Of a DNA stretch of 64,000 nucleotides, positions 26,449 to 34,627 are shown piece by piece; the stretch's first letter is position 1, and the number at the start of each line of letters is the position of its first letter. The position numbers and the translations under genes were made by a program. Under the pieces are notes generated by a model. The model was not told where the DNA came from. It made no database searches and saw only the letters and a program-made list of their open reading frames with translations. Source of the DNA: Candidatus Babelota bacterium (GTDB lineage: Bacteria > Babelota > Babeliae > Babelales > Vermiphilaceae); contig SOKE01000033.1 of assembly GCA_004375875.1 (NCBI GenBank), forward strand, positions 38,468 through 102,467. Reading direction: 5' to 3'.

Positions 26449-28119
26449 ATGAAGAAATATATCTGTTCTTGCAAGTACTTATTTTTTTTATTATTGCCTA
26501 CTTTCTATACTCCTTTATCATGTTTGGATATAAAACCACCACGACTTACCATTATCTTTATTGTTGATCAATTTGCATATCATTATTTACCACGTCTTGA
26601 ACAGTATTTAACTGGTGGCATTAAATTTCTGATGATTAATGGAATTAATTATAAAAAAGCCTATTGGCCACATGCGAAACCTAAAACAGCTATTGGTCAT
26701 ACTGGGCTCAATACGGGAGCCTTTGCAAACTATCATGGTATTGTAGGAAATTCTTGGCGTAACGAAAAGTTACAGAAGGTTGCATTTGATGATGATTTAG
26801 AGCAACAAGCTGCAGTTTTCTCACCTGAAGGATTCTATTCATATGGTAAATCAGCACATAACATAATGGTAGATGGTGTATCAGATCAACTTATGCTTGA
26901 ATCGTGCAAAACTGCTCCTATCACAGTTTTTGCTCTTTCCTATAAGAGTGGTGCTGCTATTGGTAATGTAGGTGAGTTAGGGAAGGCTATATGGTTTGAC
27001 ACCAAGGCAGGATGTTTTACTTCAAGTAAAGCATATTTTGATAAGATTCCTTCGTGGCTTGAACAGTTTAATAAGAAACATCCTTTTGATGCTCTTATGA
27101 AACAAGAATGGAATCTCTTTTATCACAAAGATAGTGCAGCTTACTCCTTGGCGGAAGAAGCTACACCACAATGTCAAAGAATTGAAAGTGGTATCGGAAA
27201 AAAAGTGGTTAATCTTGTGACAAATTCAAAGAACTCCGCAAGGGTATTTATTGAATCACCTATGGCGAATGAGCTTTTGTTTGATTTAGCAAAAAAATTT
27301 CTTGATAATCATTTGACAAGAAATAAAGATAGTCGGATTGTACTATGGGTATCATTGAGTCCGCTTGATAAACTTTGTCATTTTTTTGGACCTCACGGTA
27401 GAGAGACCATTGATATGATTTATCATCTTGATTATCAACTTAAACGATTTTTGAGCTTTGTCCGTAAGCGTGTAAAGCAATCTGATGTTTTATATATCTT
27501 AACAGCTGATCATGGAGTAGAGCCACTTCCAGAATGGTTACAAAAAAAAGGAGTAAAAAATGCACGCAGAATTCTTATTCCTTCGCTTGTTAAAGGGATA
27601 GAAGCATATATTCAGAAGAAGCATGGAATTACTATCAAATGTGCAATTAAAGTACCACAGGTTTACCTTGATAAAACATTTGATCTGCTTGATAAGGAAA
27701 AGCAGCAGATTATACTTAATGATATTAAGAACTATTTAGAACAGCAGAAAGGTATCAAAAAGGCGTGGCTCAATTGTGAGCTCAGTGAAGAATGTATTAA
27801 TAAAGGTCAAATCGAATATTATTACAAAAATCAACAATTTCCCGGTAGAAGCGGGCATATAACATTTCAAGTATTTCCTTATACTCTGGTCACGAAACAT
27901 ACAACAGGAACAGGGCATCGTACACCATATGAGTGGAATACACATGTACCCCTTATTTTTTACCAAAAGGGGGTTTTTGAGCACAAGGTAATTAATGAAA
28001 GGGTTTGGTTATTGCAGTTTGCTAACTCCTTAGCACAAATACACAAAATTCCTAAACCATCAGCATCAACCTTTTCGCTCTTACCGGGTCTTTTTCCTGC
28101 GGAGGATGTTTCTTATTAA
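26449..28119 (+). CDS. Exported PafA-like alkaline phosphatase/phosphodiesterase
   Basis: The protein has 556 residues. A signal peptide at about 1-24 precedes an alkaline-phosphatase-superfamily domain. Asp40 (IFIVDQF) is the first metal ligand; Thr80 in KPKTAIGHTGLNTG is the likely nucleophile; then HGIVGNSW; SLSPLDKLCHFFGPHG supplies the Asp/His pair; TADHGVEPLP supplies the second Asp/His; THVPLIFY supplies the last. All are in the right order for PafA-type phosphatases, which release phosphate from phosphomonoesters in the periplasm. It stands alone on the plus strand after a divergent junction. Preference for monoester or diester substrate cannot be set from sequence. Confidence 0.85.
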   Translation: MKKYICSCKYLFFLLLPTFYTPLSCLDIKPPRLTIIFIVDQFAYHYLPRLEQYLTGGIKFLMINGINYKKAYWPHAKPKTAIGHTGLNTGAFANYHGIVGNSWRNEKLQKVAFDDDLEQQAAVFSPEGFYSYGKSAHNIMVDGVSDQLMLESCKTAPITVFALSYKSGAAIGNVGELGKAIWFDTKAGCFTSSKAYFDKIPSWLEQFNKKHPFDALMKQEWNLFYHKDSAAYSLAEEATPQCQRIESGIGKKVVNLVTNSKNSARVFIESPMANELLFDLAKKFLDNHLTRNKDSRIVLWVSLSPLDKLCHFFGPHGRETIDMIYHLDYQLKRFLSFVRKRVKQSDVLYILTADHGVEPLPEWLQKKGVKNARRILIPSLVKGIEAYIQKKHGITIKCAIKVPQVYLDKTFDLLDKEKQQIILNDIKNYLEQQKGIKKAWLNCELSEECINKGQIEYYYKNQQFPGRSGHITFQVFPYTLVTKHTTGTGHRTPYEWNTHVPLIFYQKGVFEHKVINERVWLLQFANSLAQIHKIPKPSASTFSLLPGLFPAEDVSY

Positions 28120-28558
28120 GGGTGCTGCTCTAATGTAAGTGTCCTATCTCATAAAAAGTTTAAATGACAAAGAGTAGATGGAGTTTGTTCCGAAAATTTA
28201 AATTATCTTAAAAACCTTAAAGAGAAGCAATTTGAAGAGAACTAAGGATGATTCTATGTTTTAGAAGTCCCTTTTGTATGATGTTTTTTATTACTCTTTT
28301 TTTAGTGTCTTTTTTCCTTTAATTAATTTTCAGATCAATGTTATTTTGTTTATTTAGAGGATTTTTTTTCAATCTCTAATTTACTGTGATTCATAAAATG
28401 GATATCAAATATCTTTCTTTCATAAAAAATTTCCTCACAGATAATTTTATTTTTTTTATATTTTTTATCATTGACACTTCGCATAAAATAATTTATTGTA
28501 TTCGTAATCTGCAGATTATTGAAGTTAAAGTTAAAAATATTTTATCAGAGGGGTAAAT
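28120..28558. other. 438-bp intergenic region
   Basis: This is AT-rich and has no credible gene on either strand. It contains several T runs on the plus strand (28295-28370) and the promoter at 28471-28499. Short open stretches near 28160-28260 on the plus strand read as broken coding sequence but cannot be assigned. Confidence 0.5.
28471..28499 (+). promoter_or_regulatory. Sigma70-type promoter for the 28559 gene
   Basis: TTGACA at 28471-28476, a 17-base spacer, then TATTGT at 28494-28499. It lies about 60 bases upstream of the next start codon. Confidence 0.6.
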
Positions 28559-29107
28559 ATGAATAATAAATCTCTTTACGTATGTATTGTTGGTTTAGCA
28601 GTCTCATCTTTTGGGAATTATTCCCTTGCCATTGGAATGGAGATCAAAAGACCTTCATTAATGGCAGCAGCAAAACTAGGAAATATCAGACTCTTTCATA
28701 AAGATAATAAGTTTGTTGTTGAGCGCGATGGCAAAGAGAAGAATATCCAGCCATGTTTTGTATCTCCAATTATTCGAAACGCAAACTCTGATCTTTTAAG
28801 TAAGTTTCTTGTTGCTGATGGCTATTTACGACTAAATGAACTTAAAGATGCGAATGGCTCTATCGATTACAAGCTTGATGCATGTGGTCGTCTTAATGGT
28901 GGCGGGCCCACCGGGGCACTTGCTGCTTATACAGGCACTAGGATTGTTGGCTATATAAGCTTGGCGGCAATATGGGTATCAGTTCCGATTACTGGTGGCG
29001 CGACTGCTCCTCTTGCAGCCAAGGCAACTCTTTTTGCTGCAGAAGGTGGAATAGAGGCTACAGCAGCAGCTGTTGGAACAGCAGTTCTTATGCTTCCAAC
29101 TCCGTAA
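28559..29107 (+). CDS. Secreted protein with Gly/Ala-rich hydrophobic C-terminus, unknown function
   Basis: The protein has 182 residues. AGAGGGG precedes the ATG. A signal peptide covers about 1-25 (YVCIVGLAVSSFGNYSLAIG). The middle (30-115) is soluble with the pattern FLVADGYLRLNELKDANGSI, followed by DACGRLNGGGPTGALAAYTG and a strongly hydrophobic Gly/Ala/Thr-rich tail to the end. The Gly-rich turn followed by membrane-seeking helices recalls bacteriocin-like or membrane-inserting toxins, but I recognise no family and see no immunity gene with certainty. A small membrane protein follows at 29173. An exported interaction or membrane-active protein is possible. Confidence 0.6.
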   Translation: MNNKSLYVCIVGLAVSSFGNYSLAIGMEIKRPSLMAAAKLGNIRLFHKDNKFVVERDGKEKNIQPCFVSPIIRNANSDLLSKFLVADGYLRLNELKDANGSIDYKLDACGRLNGGGPTGALAAYTGTRIVGYISLAAIWVSVPITGGATAPLAAKATLFAAEGGIEATAAAVGTAVLMLPTP

Positions 29108-29123
29108 TAGTTAGAAGATGATA

Positions 29124-29151
29124 CTGGGCTGCCCCATTGCGGGCAGCCCAG
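29124..29151 (+). terminator. Strong hairpin downstream of the 28559 gene
   Basis: An 11-base perfect stem (CTGGGCTGCCC with GGGCAGCCCAG) encloses a 6-base loop. No T run follows on either strand, so it may be a transcript 3'-end stabiliser or Rho-assisted stop rather than a classical terminator. Confidence 0.55.
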
Positions 29152-29172
29152 ATAAAAACCAAATGGTAACTA

Positions 29173-29532
29173 ATGAACAAAATAGAGTTTCTAAAGTCTA
29201 AGGTAAATAAATATTCAGTCATTGGATCGATTGCATACGGAGCTATTTGTGCTTTTACATCGACATACATACCGAACCCACCATTCAGATTTTATTCAAT
29301 TTATACATTTACAGCTGCCGTATTATTTTATTTTGGAATGTATATTTGGTATACGAAAAGAAAAAGACGAACTTGGCCTGAGTTTGGCATGTTAATACTA
29401 AATATATCGATTAAATTCATTATTGGTTATGTGGCAGTAATCTTTGTCTACATAATATTATTTCGAGTATCGCTAGATACAGCCATAAATAATCTAGCCA
29501 ATATAATATATTATATGCCATTCTTGCCGTAA
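29173..29532 (+). CDS. Small three-helix membrane protein
   Basis: The protein has 119 residues with hydrophobic helices at about 15-32, 42-58 and 77-103. The ribosome site is weak. It follows the Gly-rich secreted protein and its hairpin. No family is recognised. An immunity or partner role for the preceding gene is conceivable but not shown. Confidence 0.5.
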   Translation: MNKIEFLKSKVNKYSVIGSIAYGAICAFTSTYIPNPPFRFYSIYTFTAAVLFYFGMYIWYTKRKRRTWPEFGMLILNISIKFIIGYVAVIFVYIILFRVSLDTAINNLANIIYYMPFLP

Positions 29533-29964
29533 CATTAAATAAGATTTTGTAAATACTACTAATCTTATTCTAGGGATTTTTCTAAAGATTCATTTAAATT
29601 TACGATGAAAATAAAACTGATTAGTCCGATTTTGATCTAAAAAAGATTAGGTATTTTATAAATAATACTGATTATTTATATGATTTTGAATAATATTTTC
29701 GCTCATTATCTCATACCTTTTTGCCTGGCAAGCTCATGAAATAACCATTCAAATATTTCCTGATTTTTCCGTTCAATGTCTTTAGTGATTTTCTTTTTTT
29801 TGTATCATTTTTTCTATTTCACACCACAACGAATCTGGTATATGCTTCATATAAGTTTCTTTTTGTTTTTGAGTTTTTGGTTATTATAACCAACTTTTAA
29901 GGGGTTTTTTACTCTAATTAATTTTTGAATGAGCTCTAAATAAAGATCGAGAAAAAAGGGTAGT
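29533..29964. other. 432-bp intergenic region with a coding remnant
   Basis: AT-rich, and it holds no intact gene. The minus strand carries a short frameshifted remnant at 29706-29850. The gmd start follows at 29965. Confidence 0.5.
29706..29850 (-). pseudogene. Short frameshifted remnant, possibly a transposase N-terminus
   Basis: The minus strand reads MKHIPDSLWCEIEKMIQKKE and stops; removing one base from a run of eight A at about 29793-29800 extends it through KDIERKNQEIFEWLFHELAR to a stop at 29706. The opening resembles the N-terminus of IS5-type transposases ('MkhipdelWe.ie.llp'), but nothing else of an insertion sequence is visible and no terminal repeats were found. Confidence 0.25.
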
Positions 29965-31137
29965 ATGAGCAAGAAGCTAATAAGATTGATAAGTTTTTTA
30001 GGAATAATTATTAGTATGATTTCATTGAGTGTCCAAAATAAAAAAGTTATTAATCATAATGATGGTGGGGTTCAGAAAAAGGCGCTCATATTTGGCATAA
30101 CAGGGCAAGATGGTGCTTATTTAGCAGAACTGTTATTAGATAAAGGGTATGAGGTTCATGGTGTCAAGCGTCGTTCATCTTCATTTAATACCCAGCGCAT
30201 AGATCATCTTATAGAAAATCCTCATATTAAGTACCGTTTTATTCTTCATTATGGAGATGTAACAGATTCAACAAATGTATTACGTCTTATCCAAGAAATA
30301 CAGCCAGATGAAATTTATAATCTTGCTGCACAAAGTCACGTTGCTGTTTCATTTGAAACTCCTGAGTATACAGCGCAAGTAGATGCTCTTGGTACATTGC
30401 GTATTTTGGAAGCTATCAGAATTACAGGATTAGCAAATAAAACAAAATTCTATCAAGCATCTACGAGTGAACTGTTTGGTAATCGAAATAAAACAAAACA
30501 AAGCGAAGATACTCCTTTTTCTCCCCGTTCTCCGTATGCAGTAGCAAAATTGTATGCCTATTGGATAACAGTTAATTATCGCGACGCTCATAACATTTTT
30601 GCCTGTAATGGTATTTTATTTAATCATGAATCACCGTTACGTGGCGAAACATTTGTCACACGAAAAATTACTCGTGCTGTTGCACGTATCAAATATGGAC
30701 TTCAAGATACCGTTTATTTGGGAAATCTTAATGCGAAGCGGGATTGGGGGTATGCAAAGGATTATGTTCAAGCTATGTGGCTCATACTACAACAAGATGA
30801 ACCTGATGATTATGTTATTGCAACAGGACAAACATATTCGGTACGAGAGTTTGTTGAAGCAGCATTCAAAGAAGTTGATATTGAGATTGAATGGCGTGGT
30901 GCTGGTCTGGAGGAACAAGGAGTTGATAAGGTAACTGGGCGTGTAGTAGTGGCCATCGATCCACGCTATTTCAGGCCAACTGAGGTTGAGTTACTTTTAG
31001 GGGATGCACAAAAAGCACGGACAAAACTTAATTGGGAACCAACTATTGCCTTTAGAGAATTAGTTAAAATGATGGTTAAATATGATTGTTTACAAATCGA
31101 AAAAGAATTAAACAAATCAACATCATGTATAAGTTAA
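29965..31137 (+). CDS. gmd: GDP-mannose 4,6-dehydratase with N-terminal hydrophobic extension
   Basis: The protein has 390 residues. It converts GDP-D-mannose to GDP-4-keto-6-deoxymannose. From residue 42 it matches Gmd closely: [15 protein letters not shown] (NADP-binding loop), [42 protein letters not shown] (Ser/Thr and Glu catalytic), [12 protein letters not shown] (Tyr-x3-Lys), [18 protein letters not shown]. The first 41 residues form an extra basic plus hydrophobic segment ([18 protein letters not shown]), absent from usual Gmd, with no better internal start and AAAAAGGG before this ATG. Fcl follows 48 bases downstream, and two glycosyltransferases follow that. The anchor could place the enzyme outside the cytoplasm. 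Confidence 0.95.
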   Translation: MSKKLIRLISFLGIIISMISLSVQNKKVINHNDGGVQKKALIFGITGQDGAYLAELLLDKGYEVHGVKRRSSSFNTQRIDHLIENPHIKYRFILHYGDVTDSTNVLRLIQEIQPDEIYNLAAQSHVAVSFETPEYTAQVDALGTLRILEAIRITGLANKTKFYQASTSELFGNRNKTKQSEDTPFSPRSPYAVAKLYAYWITVNYRDAHNIFACNGILFNHESPLRGETFVTRKITRAVARIKYGLQDTVYLGNLNAKRDWGYAKDYVQAMWLILQQDEPDDYVIATGQTYSVREFVEAAFKEVDIEIEWRGAGLEEQGVDKVTGRVVVAIDPRYFRPTEVELLLGDAQKARTKLNWEPTIAFRELVKMMVKYDCLQIEKELNKSTSCIS

Positions 31138-31185
31138 AACTCTGTCTTAAGAAAATTTACTGCAACTATTCGTTGTTCAGAGGCA

Positions 31186-32127
31186 ATGATGGATAAAAAT
31201 TCTAAAATATATGTAGCAGGTCATCATGGACTTGTTGGATCAGCAATACTCAGAAAATTAAATGAAAAATTTTCAAATATTCTTGTTCGTACACATAATG
31301 AACTCGACCTGCGTAATCAGAAGGCTGTGGAACAGTTTTTCCAGAAAGAACAGCCAGAATATGTTTTTCTGGCGGCTGCAAAAGTTGGTGGTATTAAAGC
31401 AAATCTAGATTATCCTGCATCATTTATTTATGACAATCTTATGATTAATACTAATGTTATCCATGCTGCCTATACCTATGGGGTTAAAAAATTACTCTTT
31501 TTAGGTTCTTCCTGTATATATCCGCGTGATTGTCAACAGCCAATCAAAGAAGAATATCTATTAACAGGACCTCTTGAAAAAACAAATGAACCGTATGCAG
31601 TGGCAAAGATAGCAGGTATAACATTATGTCATGCATACAATTGTCAGTATGGTACTAACTTTATCACTTGTATGCCAACAAACTTATATGGCCCCAATGA
31701 TAACTTTGATGAACAAAGTTCACATGTGTTAGCAGCACTGATTAAAAAAATATATGCGGCATATCTGTTAAAAAATGATAGTGTTGTTATTTGGGGCACT
31801 GGCAACCCCTATCGTGAATTTCTCTATGTTGATGACCTTGCTGATGCAGGTCTATTTTTAATGGAACATTACAATGGTAATGGAATTGTCAATATCGGTA
31901 CTGGAACAGATATAAAAATTATTGATCTAGCACATCTTATAAAAAAAATTGTTGGATATAACGGAGAGTTTACCTTTGATAGAACAAAACCAGATGGTAT
32001 GCCACGTAAACTTCTCAATAGTGAAATAATAAGAAAGCTTAGATGGAAACCTACTTATTCACTCGAAGAGGGAATTAGAAAAACAGTTGCATGGTATAAA
32101 GAGCGTTATAGTAAAGCAGAGGTTTAA
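31186..32127 (+). CDS. fcl: GDP-L-fucose synthase
   Basis: The protein has 313 residues. It performs epimerisation and NADPH reduction of the Gmd product to GDP-L-fucose. The Rossmann motif is GHHGLVGSAI at about 11-20; LGSSCIYPRDCQQPIKE and EPYAVAKIAGI supply the catalytic Ser-Tyr-Lys set; CMPTNLYGPNDNFD is the typical GFS segment. Unlike Gmd it has no N-terminal hydrophobic segment. Tandem ATG codons stand at 31186 and 31189; either could be used. It sits between gmd and a GT2 gene, consistent with local use of GDP-fucose. Confidence 0.95.
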   Translation: MMDKNSKIYVAGHHGLVGSAILRKLNEKFSNILVRTHNELDLRNQKAVEQFFQKEQPEYVFLAAAKVGGIKANLDYPASFIYDNLMINTNVIHAAYTYGVKKLLFLGSSCIYPRDCQQPIKEEYLLTGPLEKTNEPYAVAKIAGITLCHAYNCQYGTNFITCMPTNLYGPNDNFDEQSSHVLAALIKKIYAAYLLKNDSVVIWGTGNPYREFLYVDDLADAGLFLMEHYNGNGIVNIGTGTDIKIIDLAHLIKKIVGYNGEFTFDRTKPDGMPRKLLNSEIIRKLRWKPTYSLEEGIRKTVAWYKERYSKAEV

Positions 32128-32132
32128 TTCCT

Positions 32133-33785
32133 ATGATTCGAAAAAAAATCATAATATTTGGTTTAATCCTTATTACTATTTTATTAATAGTTTTGCAGGA
32201 TAAAAAATCGCATGTTAATAAATCTAAGGAAGAAAAATCGTTTGTAATTGTTATACCATCATACAATAATAGTGAGTGGTATGAACGGAATTTGCATTCT
32301 GTTTTTATGCAACAATATTCTAATTATCGTGTAATTTATATTGATGATTATTCTTCGGATAAAACCTATGAATTTGTTAAATCGTATATTGAGCAACATG
32401 ATCAAATAAATCGTGTTACTTTAATCCGAAACAGTACTCGTCGTGGTGCTATGGCCAATCACTTTAAAGCTGGCCATATGTGCGAAGATTATGAAATTAT
32501 TGTTGATTTGGATGGTGATGATTGGTTTAAAGATGAATATGTTTTGCAGAAACTTAATAAGGTTTATGCTGATCCTAATGTATGGATGACCTATGGCCAA
32601 TTTGAGAAATATCCAGGAGGTAGGCAGGGCTTCTGCCGTGAATTTCCAACAATCATACACGAAAAAAATTTATATCGAGAATATGAATGGATTTCTTCTC
32701 ACCTGCGCAGTTTTTATGCATGGCTATTCAAGCGAATAAGGCTTAAAGATTGTTTATATCGTGGCATGTGGTTACCCGTAAATTGCGATAAGGTTATCAT
32801 GTTTTCTCTATTGGAAATGGCGCGTGATCATAGCAAATTTATTCCTGATGTGCTTTATGTATATAACTGTGCAACCCCTCTCAATGATTACAAGCAATAT
32901 CTTATATCACAGCGTTATTATGACAAGGTAATTGATACTCGCAAAAAATATGCACGAGTTAAGCAGGCTCCAGATCTTACAAAATCAAGTAATAAAGACG
33001 CGCCGATAGCTCTGGTAATTTTTTCTGAAGATAATCCAATGCTTCTTTATGCATTACTCGAATCGGTACACAATTACTTTTCAGGACCCTTTCATATCAA
33101 TGTTCTTTTCCATACCAACACCGATAGATTTGAAAAGGGATATAATGAACTTAAAAAATTATTTGATGAAGTATCTTTTTATGCTTATCAGCAGGGATCT
33201 CAATCTTCGTTGCCGTGTGTTATGGAAAAACTCATTGGACAAACACAATATGTTCTTTTTGCACGTGATGGCATTATTATCAAAGAACCAATCGATTTAC
33301 AAAGATGCATACACGAGCTTGAAAAAACAAGCGCTTATGGTTTTTATCTAACTCTTGGAAAAAATATAACAAGGCATTATAAATTATGTCGGCAACAAAA
33401 GCTTCCCCCCTTTATCGATCTTGAGAATGATATGTATGCCTGGCAATTTGATTGTGGTGAATATGATTGGAAAAAACCGCATACAATATCATTAGGATTA
33501 TATCGTACTGCTGATATCAAGAAAGCTTTTTCCAATGTTGTATATGATAATCCTGTGTTGTTTGAAGAGCTTTGGCAGGGTATTACATTTGACATGAGTC
33601 ATGTAGGACTGGCTTTTGAATGTTCACCTGCTCTTATTTTAGAAAACCCACTGTTACAATCCACATTATTGGGTCTTTTTGAAGAAGGTTTTAAATTGGA
33701 TCTTTCTTGCTTACTTGGAATTACTAATCAAGCAATGCATATCGAAAAAGAGATGCATTTATTAAACAGAGAAACAATATGCTAA
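32133..33785 (+). CDS. Two-domain family 2 glycosyltransferase with N-terminal anchor
   Basis: The protein has 550 residues. A single hydrophobic helix at 5-22 (IIIFGLILITILLIVLQ) precedes a GT2 domain at about 35-270: FVIVIPSYNNSEWYERNL, IDDYSSDKTYE, DLDGDDWF (DxD-like metal site). Residues 290-550 contain a second nucleotide-sugar-transferase-like fold (ALVIFSEDNPMLLYALLESV, HINVLFHTNTDRFEKGYNEL). It starts five bases after the fcl stop, so it is in the gmd-fcl operon. Acceptor and donor are unknown; fucosyl transfer is a reasonable guess from context. The anchor suggests the catalytic part is extracytoplasmic if the helix is N-in. Confidence 0.8.
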   Translation: MIRKKIIIFGLILITILLIVLQDKKSHVNKSKEEKSFVIVIPSYNNSEWYERNLHSVFMQQYSNYRVIYIDDYSSDKTYEFVKSYIEQHDQINRVTLIRNSTRRGAMANHFKAGHMCEDYEIIVDLDGDDWFKDEYVLQKLNKVYADPNVWMTYGQFEKYPGGRQGFCREFPTIIHEKNLYREYEWISSHLRSFYAWLFKRIRLKDCLYRGMWLPVNCDKVIMFSLLEMARDHSKFIPDVLYVYNCATPLNDYKQYLISQRYYDKVIDTRKKYARVKQAPDLTKSSNKDAPIALVIFSEDNPMLLYALLESVHNYFSGPFHINVLFHTNTDRFEKGYNELKKLFDEVSFYAYQQGSQSSLPCVMEKLIGQTQYVLFARDGIIIKEPIDLQRCIHELEKTSAYGFYLTLGKNITRHYKLCRQQKLPPFIDLENDMYAWQFDCGEYDWKKPHTISLGLYRTADIKKAFSNVVYDNPVLFEELWQGITFDMSHVGLAFECSPALILENPLLQSTLLGLFEEGFKLDLSCLLGITNQAMHIEKEMHLLNRETIC

Positions 33786-33818
33786 CATTGTAAAACATCT
33801 AGGGAGGAGAATGGTACT

Positions 33819-34613
33819 ATGAAACATAAACAATATCTAATTTTAATATTGTTTATTGGTATTTTTAGTTCTGCTGTTCTTACTCGTTCAAAAGTTCAAC
33901 CGGCTATTTCGATTATAACCTCTCTGTATAACGCAGATGAGTTCATTGAAGGATTTCTGAAAGATATAGCCAGGCAAACAGTTTTTGATAAATGTGAATT
34001 GCTTATTATTAATGCAAATTCGCCAGGAAACGAAGAATCAATTATTCAAGAATATATGCATCAATATTCAAACATCATATATAAACGATTGGAAAAAGAC
34101 CCTGGAATCTATGCAGTATGGAATGTTGGTATACTTATGGCGCGAGGACAATTTATTACCAATGCAAATGTAGATGATAGGCTTGCACCAAACTGTTATG
34201 AAAAACATCTACAGGCATTATTAGAACATCAAGAAGTTGATCTTGTTTATTCCGATTTTTGTCAAACTCTCTTTCCGAATGAAACTTTTGAACACAATCG
34301 AGCGTATGCTCGTAGTAACTGGCCAGAATTTTCATCAAAACTGTTAAGACGATGCAACCCTCCTCATTGCAACCCTATGTGGCGGCGATCAATGCACCAA
34401 AAATATGGTTTCTTCGATGAAAAGCTAAAATATGCAGGTGACTGGGAAATGTGGCTTCGAACGGCAGAGAATGGAGCTGTTTTTCTAAAAATAGATGGTG
34501 TGTATGTCTTATATTATAAAAATCCCAATGGTTTATCTACTGATAGAACTTTTATGCCAAAAATTTTAGAAGAGCATCGTGCTATACGAAAAAAATATTT
34601 AAAGACTAATTAA
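33819..34613 (+). CDS. Family 2 glycosyltransferase with N-terminal signal or anchor
   Basis: The protein has 264 residues. AGGGAGGAG precedes the ATG. Hydrophobic residues 6-20 (YLILILFIGIFSSAVL) precede a GT2 catalytic domain: ISIITSLYNADEFIEGFLKD, YAVWNVGILMARGQFITNAN, and VDDR as the likely metal site, then PMWRRSMHQKYGFFDE and AGDWEMWLR, a typical GT2 acceptor-side block. It is the last gene of the gmd-fcl-GT operon and ends 15 bases from the convergent ligase gene. Donor unknown. Confidence 0.8.
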   Translation: MKHKQYLILILFIGIFSSAVLTRSKVQPAISIITSLYNADEFIEGFLKDIARQTVFDKCELLIINANSPGNEESIIQEYMHQYSNIIYKRLEKDPGIYAVWNVGILMARGQFITNANVDDRLAPNCYEKHLQALLEHQEVDLVYSDFCQTLFPNETFEHNRAYARSNWPEFSSKLLRRCNPPHCNPMWRRSMHQKYGFFDEKLKYAGDWEMWLRTAENGAVFLKIDGVYVLYYKNPNGLSTDRTFMPKILEEHRAIRKKYLKTN

Positions 34614-34627
34614 TTCATAGTTATAGG

